Origin: Acidobacteriota bacterium
GTDB lineage: Bacteria > Acidobacteriota > Terriglobia > Terriglobales > Acidobacteriaceae
Direction of reading: 5' to 3'
NCBI GenBank assembly: GCA_013288805.1
Contig: JABDBE010000008.1
Location: 1 to 64,000 of the forward strand
DNA: 64,000 nt
In this document: positions 28,014-36,847 of the stretch, piece after piece
Position numbering within the stretch: position 1 is the stretch's first letter
Layout of the letters: the number at the start of each line of letters is the position of its first letter
Made by a program: the position numbers and the translations under genes
Notes under the pieces: generated by a model
What the model saw: the letters and a program-made list of their open reading frames with translations, nothing else
What the model was told of the DNA's origin: nothing
Database searches by the model: none

Positions 28014-28871
28014 ATGTTTCAGCCTGACCTGCTGCGCCAGAAGCGGATTCTTATCACCGGCGGCGGCACCGGCTTGGGCAAAGGCATGGCCCACCGTTTT
28101 CTGGAGCTGGGCGCCACGGTTTACATCTGCGGACGCCGCCAGCATGTTCTATCTGAAACAGAAACTGAACTCAGCCGCGTAGCTTCAGGCAAGATTCGAT
28201 CTCTCCCTTGCGACATTCGCGATCTGCTCCGCGTGGAACAAATGATCGAGTCCATCTGGAAAGATGGACCACTCGACATTCTGGTCAACAATGCAGCCGG
28301 AAATTTCCTGGCCCGCACCGAAGAACTGTCCCCGGGCGCATTTGAAGCCGTTCTCGGAATCGTGCTGATGGGCACGATTAACGCAACCATGGCTTGCGGA
28401 CGCCGTTGGTTGCAAGCCTTGCATCCCGGCGTTGTCTTGAACATTGCTGCGACCTACTCGTCGACAGGTTCCGCGTATGTTGTGCCTTCGGCTATGGCCA
28501 AGGCTGGAGTGGTCGCTCTCACTCGGAGTCTAGCCGTGGAATGGGGAAACCGTGGTATCCGCATGAACGCGATCGCTCCCGGTCCGATTCCCACCGAGGG
28601 CGCATTCTCCCGCTTGCTTCCGCGGCCCGAGCTTGAACAATTCGCACGCGATCGAAATCCGCTGCGCCGCTTCGGCACCACAGAAGAGTTAGCGAATCTC
28701 GCCGCATTCCTGGTGAGCGATGGTTCCGGCTACATCAACGGCGAGGTCGTTGTGATGGATGGCGGCGAACAACTACAAGGCGCAGGCGAGTTTAGCGCAT
28801 TAGGCAGATTACTGACGGAAGACGATTGGAAGTCCATGAAGCCGCGCAAGGCACCGAAGGGTAGACAGTGA
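28014..28871 (+). CDS. SDR oxidoreductase, probable 2,4-dienoyl-CoA reductase type
   Basis: 285 aa. The NADP-binding glycine motif is ITGGGTGLGKG (14-24); NNAAGNF lies at 92-98. The usual catalytic YxxxK is absent: the Tyr position is S159, four before K163. A tyrosine, Y148, stands exactly 11 residues before that Ser. This Y/S/K spacing (11 and 4) is that of mitochondrial 2,4-dienoyl-CoA reductase (Tyr199, Ser210, Lys214 in the human enzyme). The likely role is therefore NADPH-dependent reduction of 2,4-dienoyl-CoA during breakdown of unsaturated fatty acids. It is convergent with the holin-family gene. Confidence 0.85.
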   Translation: MFQPDLLRQKRILITGGGTGLGKGMAHRFLELGATVYICGRRQHVLSETETELSRVASGKIRSLPCDIRDLLRVEQMIESIWKDGPLDILVNNAAGNFLARTEELSPGAFEAVLGIVLMGTINATMACGRRWLQALHPGVVLNIAATYSSTGSAYVVPSAMAKAGVVALTRSLAVEWGNRGIRMNAIAPGPIPTEGAFSRLLPRPELEQFARDRNPLRRFGTTEELANLAAFLVSDGSGYINGEVVVMDGGEQLQGAGEFSALGRLLTEDDWKSMKPRKAPKGRQ

Positions 28872-28882
28872 GTTGCGCTTCA

Positions 28883-29236
28883 TCATCCATGCGGCGACGG
28901 CATCACCAGCCACTTCAGGAGCATGTTCACTAGCGTCAGCACGATTCCACCCACGAACGCCGCCCCGAAAGTTCGTATATGAAAGCCCGGTACAAACGCC
29001 GAGGCCAGTTCCAGCATGATGGCATTGATCACGAACCAGAACAATCCCAGCGTGAGGATCGTGAGCGGGAAGGTAATGATCTTTAAAAAGAGGCCCAGCG
29101 TGGCATTGACCAGTCCGATCACGATGGCTGCAATGAGCGCGGCCGCCGCACCATCGACATAGAATCCCGGCACCACACGCGAGGTGATCCAAACCGCCAG
29201 GGCGCTGACGAACCAGTGCAAGAGCATGCGGAGCAT
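28883..29236 (-). CDS. small four-span membrane protein, phage holin superfamily IV-like
   Basis: 117 aa with about four hydrophobic spans and two copies of a V-P-G-F motif (SRVVPGFYVDG and SAFVPGFHIRT) placed symmetrically, as in the 'mycobacterial 4 TMS phage holin' family. Despite the name, chromosomal members are widespread without phage context and their function is unknown. Nothing phage-like surrounds this copy. Confidence 0.85.
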   Translation of the reverse strand: MLRMLLHWFVSALAVWITSRVVPGFYVDGAAAALIAAIVIGLVNATLGLFLKIITFPLTILTLGLFWFVINAIMLELASAFVPGFHIRTFGAAFVGGIVLTLVNMLLKWLVMPSPHG

Positions 29237-29321
29237 AAGTCGATCCTCCCGACTGCAAACAGACTATAAAGCGGCCATGCCCCACCTAGCAACCTGGCGA
29301 GCAGGGTCATAAACTTAAAGC

Positions 29322-29803
29322 GTGGCCCACAAGACCAATGCGGCGCGCCTGCTCGATCAGCTTGCCATTCCCTACGAATTGCGGAATATGAAGTCGACCC
29401 CGAAGACCTTGCCGCCGAATCCGTCGCCGCCAAGATCGGATTACCTCCCGAGCAGATTTTCAAGACCCTGGTGGCCCGCGGTGATCGCAACGGAATCTGC
29501 CTGGCCGTGATTCCCGGTAATACTGAACTCGATCTCAAGGCTTTGGCCATGGCATCCGGAGACCGCAAGATTCAAATGGTTCAGGTCAAGGAATTGCAGG
29601 GTCTAACTGGCTATATTCGCGGAGGAGTTACCGCCTTGGCGGCCAAGAAGGATTACCCGGTCTACGCGGACGAGACCATCGAACGTTTCGACACGATTTC
29701 GATCTCTGCTGGCGTCCGCGGATTGCAAATCCTGATCGCCCCCGACGACTATCTGAGAGCAACCAAGGCCAGACTAGCAGCGTTCGCCCACATCAAGAAA
29801 TAG
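29322..29803 (+). pseudogene. ybaK: YbaK/EbsC-type Cys-tRNA(Pro) deacylase, broken by a 1-nt frameshift
   Basis: The start (MAHKTNAARLLDQLAIPYEL) and the rest (EYEVDPEDLAAES through VARGDRNG, LAVIPGNTELDLK and ISAGVRGLQILI) lie in different frames. The switch falls at about 29383, where CGGAATAT would read CGG-GAA-TAT if one G were restored. With that base the gene encodes about 160 aa, the normal length for the family, which hydrolyses mischarged Cys-tRNA(Pro) or Ala-tRNA(Pro). All other conserved parts are intact, so the break is either very recent or an assembly error. Confidence 0.88.
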
Positions 29804-29962
29804 AGCCGTGCGGAAGCGAAACTCCATTGGGATGGAATCACTCCAAGTTGTTTAAGAAGCAGTCGAATCGACGGCTTCGTTAGCGGAGATTCGATGTGCC
29901 CTAAAGTTATTGTCAGTACCGCCGATACTCACTGATAACGGTAGGTTGAAGGAGGAAAAATT

Positions 29963-30256
29963 ATGGTAACTCCGATTTCTGGGGGAAACGCTTTCGACTT
30001 TGGCGGAGCGGCGCAAGCAGCACCTGTGCAACCGCAGACCACAACCGCCACCGCACCCGCCAGGCAACCAGCCAAACTTGAGGCGACCGGCGGCGACACT
30101 GTAAAACTTTCGCAAGGTGCGCAAGTCCGGCTTATGAGGTCCCAGGGCGAGACGGTCGCAGAGATCGTCATCAACACAGCCCTATCGACTCAAGCGGTGA
30201 ATAGCTACCTGGGAAGAACGCAGGCACCGGCACCGGCAGCCGCAAGCAATAAATAG
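29963..30256 (+). CDS. small Ala/Pro-rich protein with LuxR-like HTH-type segment (97 aa)
   Basis: A strong GAAGGAGG precedes the ATG. An N-terminal Ala/Gln/Pro/Thr-rich half is followed by DTVKLSQGAQVRLMRSQGE and TVAEIVINTALSTQAVNSYLG. The second segment matches the pattern G-x-S/T-x-x-E-I-x-x-x-L-x-L-S-x-x-x-V-x-x-Y-L of the last two helices of LuxR-type HTH domains. The segment before it resembles the D-x-V-x-L-S-x-x-A-Q block of FlgM/FlxA-like small proteins. Such short proteins occur in Terriglobia; the function is unknown. Confidence 0.65.
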   Translation: MVTPISGGNAFDFGGAAQAAPVQPQTTTATAPARQPAKLEATGGDTVKLSQGAQVRLMRSQGETVAEIVINTALSTQAVNSYLGRTQAPAPAAASNK

Positions 30257-30326
30257 TTTGAAGATCTGGCAAGAGGCTTTGGCGGGCGTCGAACCAACGA
30301 GTTCGGACTTCGGGGGAGGACCGATC

Positions 30327-32021
30327 TCACTTCGCGCCCGCTACGGCCTTGTTTTCCATCCCTTCGAAAACATCTTCCGCCCGCCGTAGCGCCGCCTGCA
30401 CGTTGTCGCAAATGTTTTCACGCCCGATCACGTCCTCAAACTCCGCCTGCCGAATGAGTTGAGCCGGCTGCTCGCGGGCGCCACAAAGGATTAAAGTTCT
30501 CTTCGACGCATGCAGTTCTCGCGCTACTTCCTCCAGAGCGAATAAGCCGGTCGCATCAATCGCAGTCATGTTCCGCAGGCGCAGAATCACAACTGGCGGC
30601 AACTCATGGACTTTCTCCAGGATCACCGAGACTTTATCCGTCGACCCGAACAGGAACGGCCCGTGAATGCGAAAAATGGTCGCATAGTACGGGATGTCCT
30701 TGTCCTGCAGGATGTGCACTCGTCCATCTTCGACGTAGTCGTCCGTGACCTGCGACACGGTCGTAGTCTTCGCTACGCGCCCAATAAACAACAACGCCGC
30801 CAGAATCATGCCGGCCTCGACTGCCACCGTAAGGTCCGCAAACACCGTAAGTGCGAACGTGACCAGCCAGATGCTAATGTCGGTCTTGGTCAGTTTCAGC
30901 AGTTGTGGAATCTCCCGCCACTCACCCATGTTGTAAGCGACCACTAGCAGAATCGCCGCCAGCGACGCCATCGGAATAAAACTGGTCAAAGTTGCCGCAA
31001 AGAGCAATACGCAGACAAGAGTCAACGCGTGCATCATTCCGGCGACCGGCGTTTGAGCGCCGGCGCGGATATTGGTCGCGGTGCGCGCAATCGCGCCAGT
31101 TGCGGGTAACCCGCCAAACATAGGTGAAACAATATTGGCCACGCCTTGCGCCACCAACTCGACGTTTGGATTGTGATGGTCGTTGCTCATGCGGTCCGCC
31201 ACCACCGCCGACATCAAAGACTCAATCGCGCCCAACATCGCGACTGTGAGCGCCGGGCCCAGCAACCCGTGAATGAGATCGGCTCGGAAGTGCGGGATCA
31301 CAAAATGAGGTAACCCGCTCGGAATCCCGCCAAAACGTGTTCCAATGGTTTCGACTGGCAGTTTGAGCGCGGCGACCGCAATAGTACCTGCGACCATGGC
31401 CACGATTGGACCGGGGATGCGGTTCGAAAGCGCGCGGCATAGCAGCAGAGCCGCCAGTGTCACTACACCAAGAACCGTCGCCGCGTACGACAAAGTATGA
31501 AAATTAGCTGCGATGCTTTCCATGCGCAGCCAGAAAACTCCTGGAACTATGCTGATGGTTAATCCAAAGAAATCCTTGATCTGAGTACTCGCAATCAGAA
31601 CCGCGATTCCATTGGTGAAACCGATGACAATAGGCCGCGGGATGAACTTCACCGCCGTGCCCATGCCTGTAACTCCAAGAATGATGAGCACGACGCCAGC
31701 CATCATCGTGCACATGAACAGACCGTCCACGCCGTGCACGGCGATAATTCCAGCGATGACCACTACAAAGGCGCCGGTCGGGCCGCCGATCTGGGTCCTT
31801 GAACCGCCCAATGCCGAAATCAGAAACCCAGTTACCACCGCACAATAGATTCCCGCCTGCGGTGTCAGCCCCGACGCAATGGCAAATGCCATAGCCAGCG
31901 GCAGCGCGACCAGTCCGACCGTCACCCCTGCGATCAGGTCATGCAAGAACTTGTTCAGACTGTAATCGCGCAGGCTAAGAATCGACGCTGGTAGCCAGCG
32001 ATCTTCTAAGTTCGCGCTCAA
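30327..32021 (-). CDS. SulP family anion transporter with STAS domain
   Basis: 564 aa. The membrane domain (about residues 20-430) opens with LIAGVTVGLVALPLAMAFAIASG, the SulP signature, and has about 12-14 spans. The cytoplasmic C-terminal STAS domain (about 440-545) includes VVILRLRNMTAIDATGLFALEE. SulP proteins carry sulfate, bicarbonate, or other dicarboxylates and anions, by symport with Na+ or H+ or by exchange. Which anion is moved here cannot be read from sequence. No carbonic anhydrase gene is adjacent. Confidence 0.93.
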   Translation of the reverse strand: MSANLEDRWLPASILSLRDYSLNKFLHDLIAGVTVGLVALPLAMAFAIASGLTPQAGIYCAVVTGFLISALGGSRTQIGGPTGAFVVVIAGIIAVHGVDGLFMCTMMAGVVLIILGVTGMGTAVKFIPRPIVIGFTNGIAVLIASTQIKDFFGLTISIVPGVFWLRMESIAANFHTLSYAATVLGVVTLAALLLCRALSNRIPGPIVAMVAGTIAVAALKLPVETIGTRFGGIPSGLPHFVIPHFRADLIHGLLGPALTVAMLGAIESLMSAVVADRMSNDHHNPNVELVAQGVANIVSPMFGGLPATGAIARTATNIRAGAQTPVAGMMHALTLVCVLLFAATLTSFIPMASLAAILLVVAYNMGEWREIPQLLKLTKTDISIWLVTFALTVFADLTVAVEAGMILAALLFIGRVAKTTTVSQVTDDYVEDGRVHILQDKDIPYYATIFRIHGPFLFGSTDKVSVILEKVHELPPVVILRLRNMTAIDATGLFALEEVARELHASKRTLILCGAREQPAQLIRQAEFEDVIGRENICDNVQAALRRAEDVFEGMENKAVAGAK

Positions 32022-32191
32022 TGAGGTTGTTGCCAGGAAGCACGCTCCATCAACCGTTGATTATGACAGGCGGTTCTTTCGGCATTCAATGGATGATGAA
32101 GCACGGAAGTACTAGGACGAACAAGCGCCGCGTACTCCGCAGCAGTTCCCCGCGGTCTCGCGTTTTAAGAATTGATCTTACCCGGCAAACT

Positions 32192-32217
32192 GCAGCAGCT
32201 TAAGGCAGCAGCTTAAG
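32192..32217. repeat. two perfect tandem copies of a 13-bp unit
   Basis: GCAGCAGCTTAAG occurs twice head to tail in the gap between the SulP and glutamine synthetase genes. This is either slippage or paired protein-binding sites. No other feature was seen in this 257-nt gap. Confidence 0.5.
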
Positions 32218-32278
32218 TAAGAGATCGCGGAGAGGATCCGCAGAGCGCGCCGAGATGTCAAATCGCCTTGGCCGCGCC

Positions 32279-33709
32279 CTAGAACAAATTCCACAAAAAC
32301 TGGTTGTACACATCGTGGTGGTACTGCACTTCAGGAGCCTTTACGAATGTCCCCAACAGTCGCGGACAGCGATCGGCTGAAGCCTGCTTCAAATCCGCAT
32401 AGCGCGCCTTCACATCCTCGCCCAGCAGCTTCGTGGTCCAATTCGCCTTGCGGAAGTTCTCCAGCGCGTCGTAGATGTTATCCGGCAGGTAGCGCTGCGC
32501 CTGGCGCAGGTTCTTGATCTTCGAGGTGTCGCCGTCGAGGCCCGTCTTGAAGATCGAGTGCATGACCAGGTAAGGATTCGCGTCCGGCGCGACCGAACGC
32601 ACTTCCACGCGCATACTCTTTTCGTTGCCGATGGGAATACGAATCATCGATCCCCGATCTGTTGGCGAAGCCTTGATCTGGTTCGGCGCCTCAAAGTGCG
32701 GGTCCAGACGCCGGTAGGCATTGACGCTGGCGTTGAGCAGCAGGCACAGATCATTGCCGTGGGTAAGAATGCGATCGATAAACTCCCACCCCATTTTGCT
32801 GAGCTTCTCCTCGCCCTTTGCATCCCAGAACAGATTCTTCCCGCCTTTGCTGATGGAGACATTGGTGTGCATTCCGCTGCCGTTCACACCCACCACCGGT
32901 TTGGGCAGGAACGATGCAGTGCAGCCCATCTTCGTGGCCACCTGGCGGCAGATCAGTTTGTAGATTTGAATCTGGTCGGCCGCTGCCACGACTTCCCCGT
33001 AGCCGTAGTTGATCTCGAACTGCGAGGGTGCCACTTCAGGGTGATCTTTTTCGTTCTGGAAACCCATCGCGCGCTGTACTTCCGCCGTGGTGTCGATGAA
33101 GGTGCGCAACACGTCCCCTGGGAGCGAATGGTAATAGCCGCCGGTATTCACATACTCGAACTTGCCGGTTTCGTGATAGCGCCGCTCTGCGTCCGATCCC
33201 AGAAACAGGAAGCCTTCGATTTCGTTGGCGGCGTTCAGCGTGTAGCCGTTTTTCTTGTACAAGCCCTCAGCATAGGTCTTGAGGATGCCGCGAATGTCGG
33301 CACTATAGGGTGTCCCACCTTTATCGATCACATCGCCGAAAACCAGTACTTTGCCCGGCCCGAAGATATCCGCCGGTCCCCAGTAAAACGCACTCCAGTC
33401 AATGCCGAGACGAAGATCGCTCTCCCGCTGCGCTGTGAATCCGCGAATCGACGAACCATCAAAAGTAAGATTGTCCCAGCTCTTGATCAGAAACTTCTTG
33501 TCGTAATCCAGCATGTGCAAGCGGCCTTCCAGGTCGCTGAACAGCACGGTCACGGCTTTAATCCGTTTCTCCTCAGTTAGGTATTCGATGCGCTCCTCTT
33601 GGATCTTGTGCATGGCAACGCGATTCTTGCGCTGCTCTTTCGCATTCAAATTCATCTCTTCCAGTTCGTCGTACGGGATTGCCAGGAAATTTCGCAGTTC
33701 GCTCGGCAT
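32279..33709 (-). CDS. glnA: glutamine synthetase (type I-like)
   Basis: 476 aa from the ATG behind AAGGAGA. Makes glutamine from glutamate, ammonia and ATP. Visible are the N-terminal domain loop NLTFDGSSIRGF, the active-site Glu of NEIEGFLF, the ATP-site NGSGMHTNVS and RGSMIRIPIG. An extra N-terminal segment of about 50 mostly charged residues (EELEEMNLNAKEQRKNRV and on) precedes the beta-grasp domain and is not usual for classical GlnA. It may be a GS-I subgroup or a paralogue. The symbol is tentative. A leader of about 250 nt separates it from the divergent yceH. Confidence 0.88.
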   Translation of the reverse strand: MPSELRNFLAIPYDELEEMNLNAKEQRKNRVAMHKIQEERIEYLTEEKRIKAVTVLFSDLEGRLHMLDYDKKFLIKSWDNLTFDGSSIRGFTAQRESDLRLGIDWSAFYWGPADIFGPGKVLVFGDVIDKGGTPYSADIRGILKTYAEGLYKKNGYTLNAANEIEGFLFLGSDAERRYHETGKFEYVNTGGYYHSLPGDVLRTFIDTTAEVQRAMGFQNEKDHPEVAPSQFEINYGYGEVVAAADQIQIYKLICRQVATKMGCTASFLPKPVVGVNGSGMHTNVSISKGGKNLFWDAKGEEKLSKMGWEFIDRILTHGNDLCLLLNASVNAYRRLDPHFEAPNQIKASPTDRGSMIRIPIGNEKSMRVEVRSVAPDANPYLVMHSIFKTGLDGDTSKIKNLRQAQRYLPDNIYDALENFRKANWTTKLLGEDVKARYADLKQASADRCPRLLGTFVKAPEVQYHHDVYNQFLWNLF

Positions 33710-33967
33710 GGATCTCCTTTTTGATAAGTTCTGCAACAAAACTCAGATGTATTTCGGGGGATGATCGGAACTTGGTAGGGTATCGCGGACTAGCACGACC
33801 TGCCAATCAAAAAAGCTTATGAGCCACATTAAAGGAATCTATTCAGGAGCTTGTGTGGGGACAGACGCCCCCGTGCTCCCGGTCGAGCAAGGCTCGACTC
33901 ACCCAACCTGCAATGCAGAGCTTCTGTACAATCTCTAAGACTCAAGCAGTCTCGAGCGGATCATCCG

Positions 33968-34636
33968 ATGGACATAATCCTCAACGACGTTGAAACCCGA
34001 GTGCTCGGTTCACTCGTGGAGAAAGACGTCACTACGCCCGATTATTATCCTCTTTCGCTGAATGCCCTGGTCCATGCCTGCAATCAGAAAAACAATCGCG
34101 ATCCCATCATGAACCTGGACGAACAGGCAGTCCATCAAGCCCTGAGCACCCTCCAGGAAAAACGCCTCGCAGGCCCCACAAGCAGCGCGGATAGCCGCGT
34201 AACTAAGTACGAACATCGACTCCAGGAAGTCTTCAACTTCACCCGGGGCGAGACTGCCATCCTCTGCGTGCTCTTATTGCGAGGCCCCCAAACGCCCGGC
34301 GAACTTCGCGGTCGCACCGAGCGCATGCACCGTTTCGAAGATCTCACCGAAGTGCAATCCACATTGCAGCACCTGATGCAGCGCGACCCTCCCCTGGCTA
34401 GAGTTCTTGCCAGACAACCCGGAACAAAAGAATCGCGTTACAAACATTTGCTGGCGGGAGATGCGGAAGACGCAGCTGACGTAAGTGTGGCGCGGGCGCC
34501 CTCGCCCGTGTCTGCATTCAGCCAATCGGCTGAAGCCGACCGCATAGCCAGATTGGAAGACGAAGTATCCGGCCTTAAAAATGAAGTCTCCGACCTGAAG
34601 CAGCAGTTGGCCGCTTTCCGAAAACAATTTGAATAG
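33968..34636 (+). CDS. yceH: YceH family (DUF480/UPF0502) protein
   Basis: 222 aa from the ATG before DIILNDVETRVLGSLVEKD, the conserved start of this family. Two winged-helix modules follow (about residues 5-85 and 90-160), with YPLSLNALVHACNQKNNRDP and LLLRGPQTPGELRGR. The C-terminus has a Leu/Glu/Lys coiled coil (RLEDEVSGLKNEVSDLKQQL). Function is unknown. Between the domains and the coil, a GC-rich hairpin repeat has been taken into the coding frame (see the entry at 34490), encoding VARAPSPVS. Confidence 0.9.
   Translation: MDIILNDVETRVLGSLVEKDVTTPDYYPLSLNALVHACNQKNNRDPIMNLDEQAVHQALSTLQEKRLAGPTSSADSRVTKYEHRLQEVFNFTRGETAILCVLLLRGPQTPGELRGRTERMHRFEDLTEVQSTLQHLMQRDPPLARVLARQPGTKESRYKHLLAGDAEDAADVSVARAPSPVSAFSQSAEADRIARLEDEVSGLKNEVSDLKQQLAAFRKQFE
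34490..34510. repeat. hairpin repeat (CGGGCGccctCGCCCG) inside yceH
   Basis: A GC-rich imperfect palindrome with the same core as the intergenic copy at 53394-53411. Here it is read in frame as part of yceH without breaking it. The insertion lies in a linker between the second domain and the coiled coil, where extra residues are tolerated. Confidence 0.6.
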
Positions 34637-34722
34637 TCACTTGTGTGCACCCGTCTCCGGCTGCACGCGTGGATAATCCAATTAGGTTAAACTAAAGAAC
34701 TTTCTTCAGGAGGAATTTTCCT

Positions 34723-35568
34723 ATGTCCGAAGCCGCCCTCAGTGGCGCCGAGTTTAAGCAGCAACTGCGCGATGGCAAGCCGAAAGTCGGCCTGTTCTTG
34801 AATTCACATAGCCCCACCGTCGCCGAACAGCTGGCTCACAGCGGCTACGACTGGCTGCTGGTCGACACCCAGCACGGCCCTATGGATCACGAGAAACTTT
34901 CTTACATGCTGGCGGCCATTGCCAGCGGCGGAGCCAAATCCATCGTGCGGGTCGGCGGATACGACGACCGCCCCGGAATCCAGCAGGCCCTCGATCTCGG
35001 CGCCGACGGCGTTCTCATTCCCTATATCAACAACGCGGAAGAAGCGCGGCAAGCCGTGAGTTGCAACAAATATCCGACAACCGGCACGCGCTCAGTATAT
35101 TTTCCACAGCGCAGCATGAACAAAGCTGGCTTGCTCGGATACGCTGGAAATGCCAACAAGAACCTCATCGTCGCGTTGCAGGTAGAAACCGCTTCCTGCA
35201 TTGAAAACATGGCTGAGATCGCCGCCGTGCCAGGCGTCGACATTTTGTTCTTGGGGCAGAACGATCTGTGCATGTCGATGGGCCTCTTCGAAAAATATGA
35301 GTTCCCCCACATGTACACATCGCCTGAACTGGGCGCGGCCACGCAAAAGCTCGTCGAGCAGGCCCGCAAGAACAAAGTCATTCTCGGACTCTTCCTCTTC
35401 GGCACAGCTCGCGTGGGTGAGTTCCTCGAAAAGGGATTCACCTTCATCAGCCTCGGCAACGACCTTCACCACGTTCTGACCCAAACCGGCGCCTATGTGA
35501 ACGACGTGGAAAAAACATCCACAGAAAAAGGCAAGCCCTGGAAGCGCCGTCCAACCGCGCTTTTCTAG
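34723..35568 (+). CDS. HpcH/HpaI family class II aldolase
   Basis: 281 aa behind AGGAGG. A TIM barrel of the metal-dependent pyruvate-type aldolase family. Visible are WLLVDTQHGPMD (catalytic His near residue 48), ALQVETASCIENM with the metal-binding Glu, and DILFLGQNDLCMSMG with the metal-binding Asp replaced in the usual GxxDLxxSxG block by Q-N-D-L. Relatives cleave 2-keto-3-deoxy sugar acids or 4-hydroxy-2-oxo acids to pyruvate and an aldehyde. The exact substrate is unknown and the gene has no clear partners. Confidence 0.87.
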   Translation: MSEAALSGAEFKQQLRDGKPKVGLFLNSHSPTVAEQLAHSGYDWLLVDTQHGPMDHEKLSYMLAAIASGGAKSIVRVGGYDDRPGIQQALDLGADGVLIPYINNAEEARQAVSCNKYPTTGTRSVYFPQRSMNKAGLLGYAGNANKNLIVALQVETASCIENMAEIAAVPGVDILFLGQNDLCMSMGLFEKYEFPHMYTSPELGAATQKLVEQARKNKVILGLFLFGTARVGEFLEKGFTFISLGNDLHHVLTQTGAYVNDVEKTSTEKGKPWKRRPTALF

Positions 35569-35590
35569 TTGCCGTAAGGCGACAAAAACC

Positions 35591-35624
35591 GGGTGCCCCA
35601 CGTCTCGCGTTTCGAGACGTGGGA
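35591..35624. repeat. dispersed hairpin repeat (GTGCCCCACGTCTCG...CGAGACGTGGG)
   Basis: CCCACGTCTCG pairs with CGAGACGTGGG around a short loop. A variant copy with compensating changes in both arms (CCCATGTCTCG/CGAGACATGGG) is at 54264-54299. Compensatory change supports selection on the stem or exchange between copies. Here it lies after the aldolase gene. Confidence 0.65.
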
Positions 35625-35809
35625 GACCACCTAAAAACTTGCTCCCTTCCTCGCGAAACACCGTGTCCCGCCCGCCACAGCGTCTCCCGCGAACCACACT
35701 CCTCTTGAACCACGCTTGCTCCAACCCTTTTGAAATCAGCCTATTTCCCAAAGGCCGCCATCTTGCTCCTACTGTTCTCGACTGGGGGAAACCAGCACAG
35801 GAGACCAAT

Positions 35810-36793
35810 ATGACGCACTTCACGCAACTCGGATTATCCGGAAGTCCAGACAAGAAACCAGAAACAAAAAACCAAACACCATCGCCGAAAGGACCCGGCT
35901 CGCACTCGAACGAAAAGCAACCTACCAAGAAACAAAAAACTGCGGCGCTCGCCGGTTCACTTATTGCGACAGCACTGCTCGGCGTCTTCGTCTTCGAAAG
36001 CGGCTGCTCAAAAGAATCAGCCAAGACGTCGGCCATCGCTCCGCCAAATCAAACCGCAGCCAGTCAGCCCACTGCACCCATCGCGACCGTATCTACAACC
36101 ATCACCCCGGCAACCAGTCAACCGCTTGCAAAAAAGAAGTCTCGTCAGCGAAAACTCACGGCTTCGACATACACCAATCCGACCTACGGAGTCTCGTTCC
36201 GCTATCCGAAGTATGACAATCTGAAAGAAGGCGACGATGCCAACTTGGAATTGGAGGGTCTCGGCCCGGTTGAAATGAACTTCGTCCAGCCTGGTGGAAC
36301 CACCATCAGCGCCGTAGAACTGCCCCGCGGACTTTACGGCGGCACAAATTTCAACACCGCGTTCTTCAATGTCAGCGTGAATCCGAAGATAACTGCCGAC
36401 GAATGCGGACAATTCGCGTTTCCGCAAACGGAGGACTCAAAAACTGGTCCGGTCACGATCTCGAATACAAAAATTGGCCCTACCGAATTCCATGCAGTGG
36501 AAGCTTTCGCAGAAACCGAGAGCAACGAAGCTGACGTCAGGTTCTACCACGTCTTCCAGAACGGAAGCTGCTACGAATTCACTCTCGGTCTCGAGACCGC
36601 CGCGGAACTCAACTCGGATGATCCCAAACCTGCCACCAAGCCGGTCGACACTAACGAAGTCCTTCGTCAATTGAGCTGGATGCTCTCGACAGTGAAGATC
36701 CAACCTATCGTTACGCCAGTAAAAGCCACACCCGAGGTAGCTGCTGAAACGCCATCCGCCCCGACGACTGCTACCATGACCGAAGCACACTAA
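35810..36793 (+). CDS. membrane-anchored protein of unknown function
   Basis: 327 aa from the ATG behind CAGGAG. A basic/polar N-terminal segment of about 45 residues precedes one hydrophobic span (ALAGSLIATALLGVFVFESGC), so the protein is probably a type II anchored protein with its bulk outside; the Cys after ESG could be lipidated. A Thr/Pro/Ala-rich linker leads to a compact domain from about residue 125 (NPTYGVSFRYPKYDNL) to 290, similar in layout to small beta-rich domains (PsbP/DUF1795-like pattern 'YGxSFxYP'). The C-terminus is low complexity. Confidence 0.72.
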   Translation: MTHFTQLGLSGSPDKKPETKNQTPSPKGPGSHSNEKQPTKKQKTAALAGSLIATALLGVFVFESGCSKESAKTSAIAPPNQTAASQPTAPIATVSTTITPATSQPLAKKKSRQRKLTASTYTNPTYGVSFRYPKYDNLKEGDDANLELEGLGPVEMNFVQPGGTTISAVELPRGLYGGTNFNTAFFNVSVNPKITADECGQFAFPQTEDSKTGPVTISNTKIGPTEFHAVEAFAETESNEADVRFYHVFQNGSCYEFTLGLETAAELNSDDPKPATKPVDTNEVLRQLSWMLSTVKIQPIVTPVKATPEVAAETPSAPTTATMTEAH

Positions 36794-36797
36794 GAAC

Positions 36798-36834
36798 AAA
36801 AGGGCCACGCTCGATGATGAACGTGGCCTTTCCC
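36798..36834. terminator. bidirectional terminator
   Basis: GGCCACG pairs with CGTGGCC, flanked by an A-rich run on one side and TTTCCCCC on the other. It sits between two convergent genes whose stops lie about 55 nt apart, so it can serve both strands. Confidence 0.7.
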
Positions 36835-36847
36835 CCTCCGACAATTG

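Noticed and set aside
28883-29236. Prophage remnant suggested by the holin-family protein.
   Set aside because: No other phage genes in the window, and chromosomal members of this family are common.
30205-30411. Small Arg/Gly-rich frame between the LuxR-like small protein and the SulP gene.
   Set aside because: Composition of antisense GC-rich DNA; overlaps both neighbouring genes.
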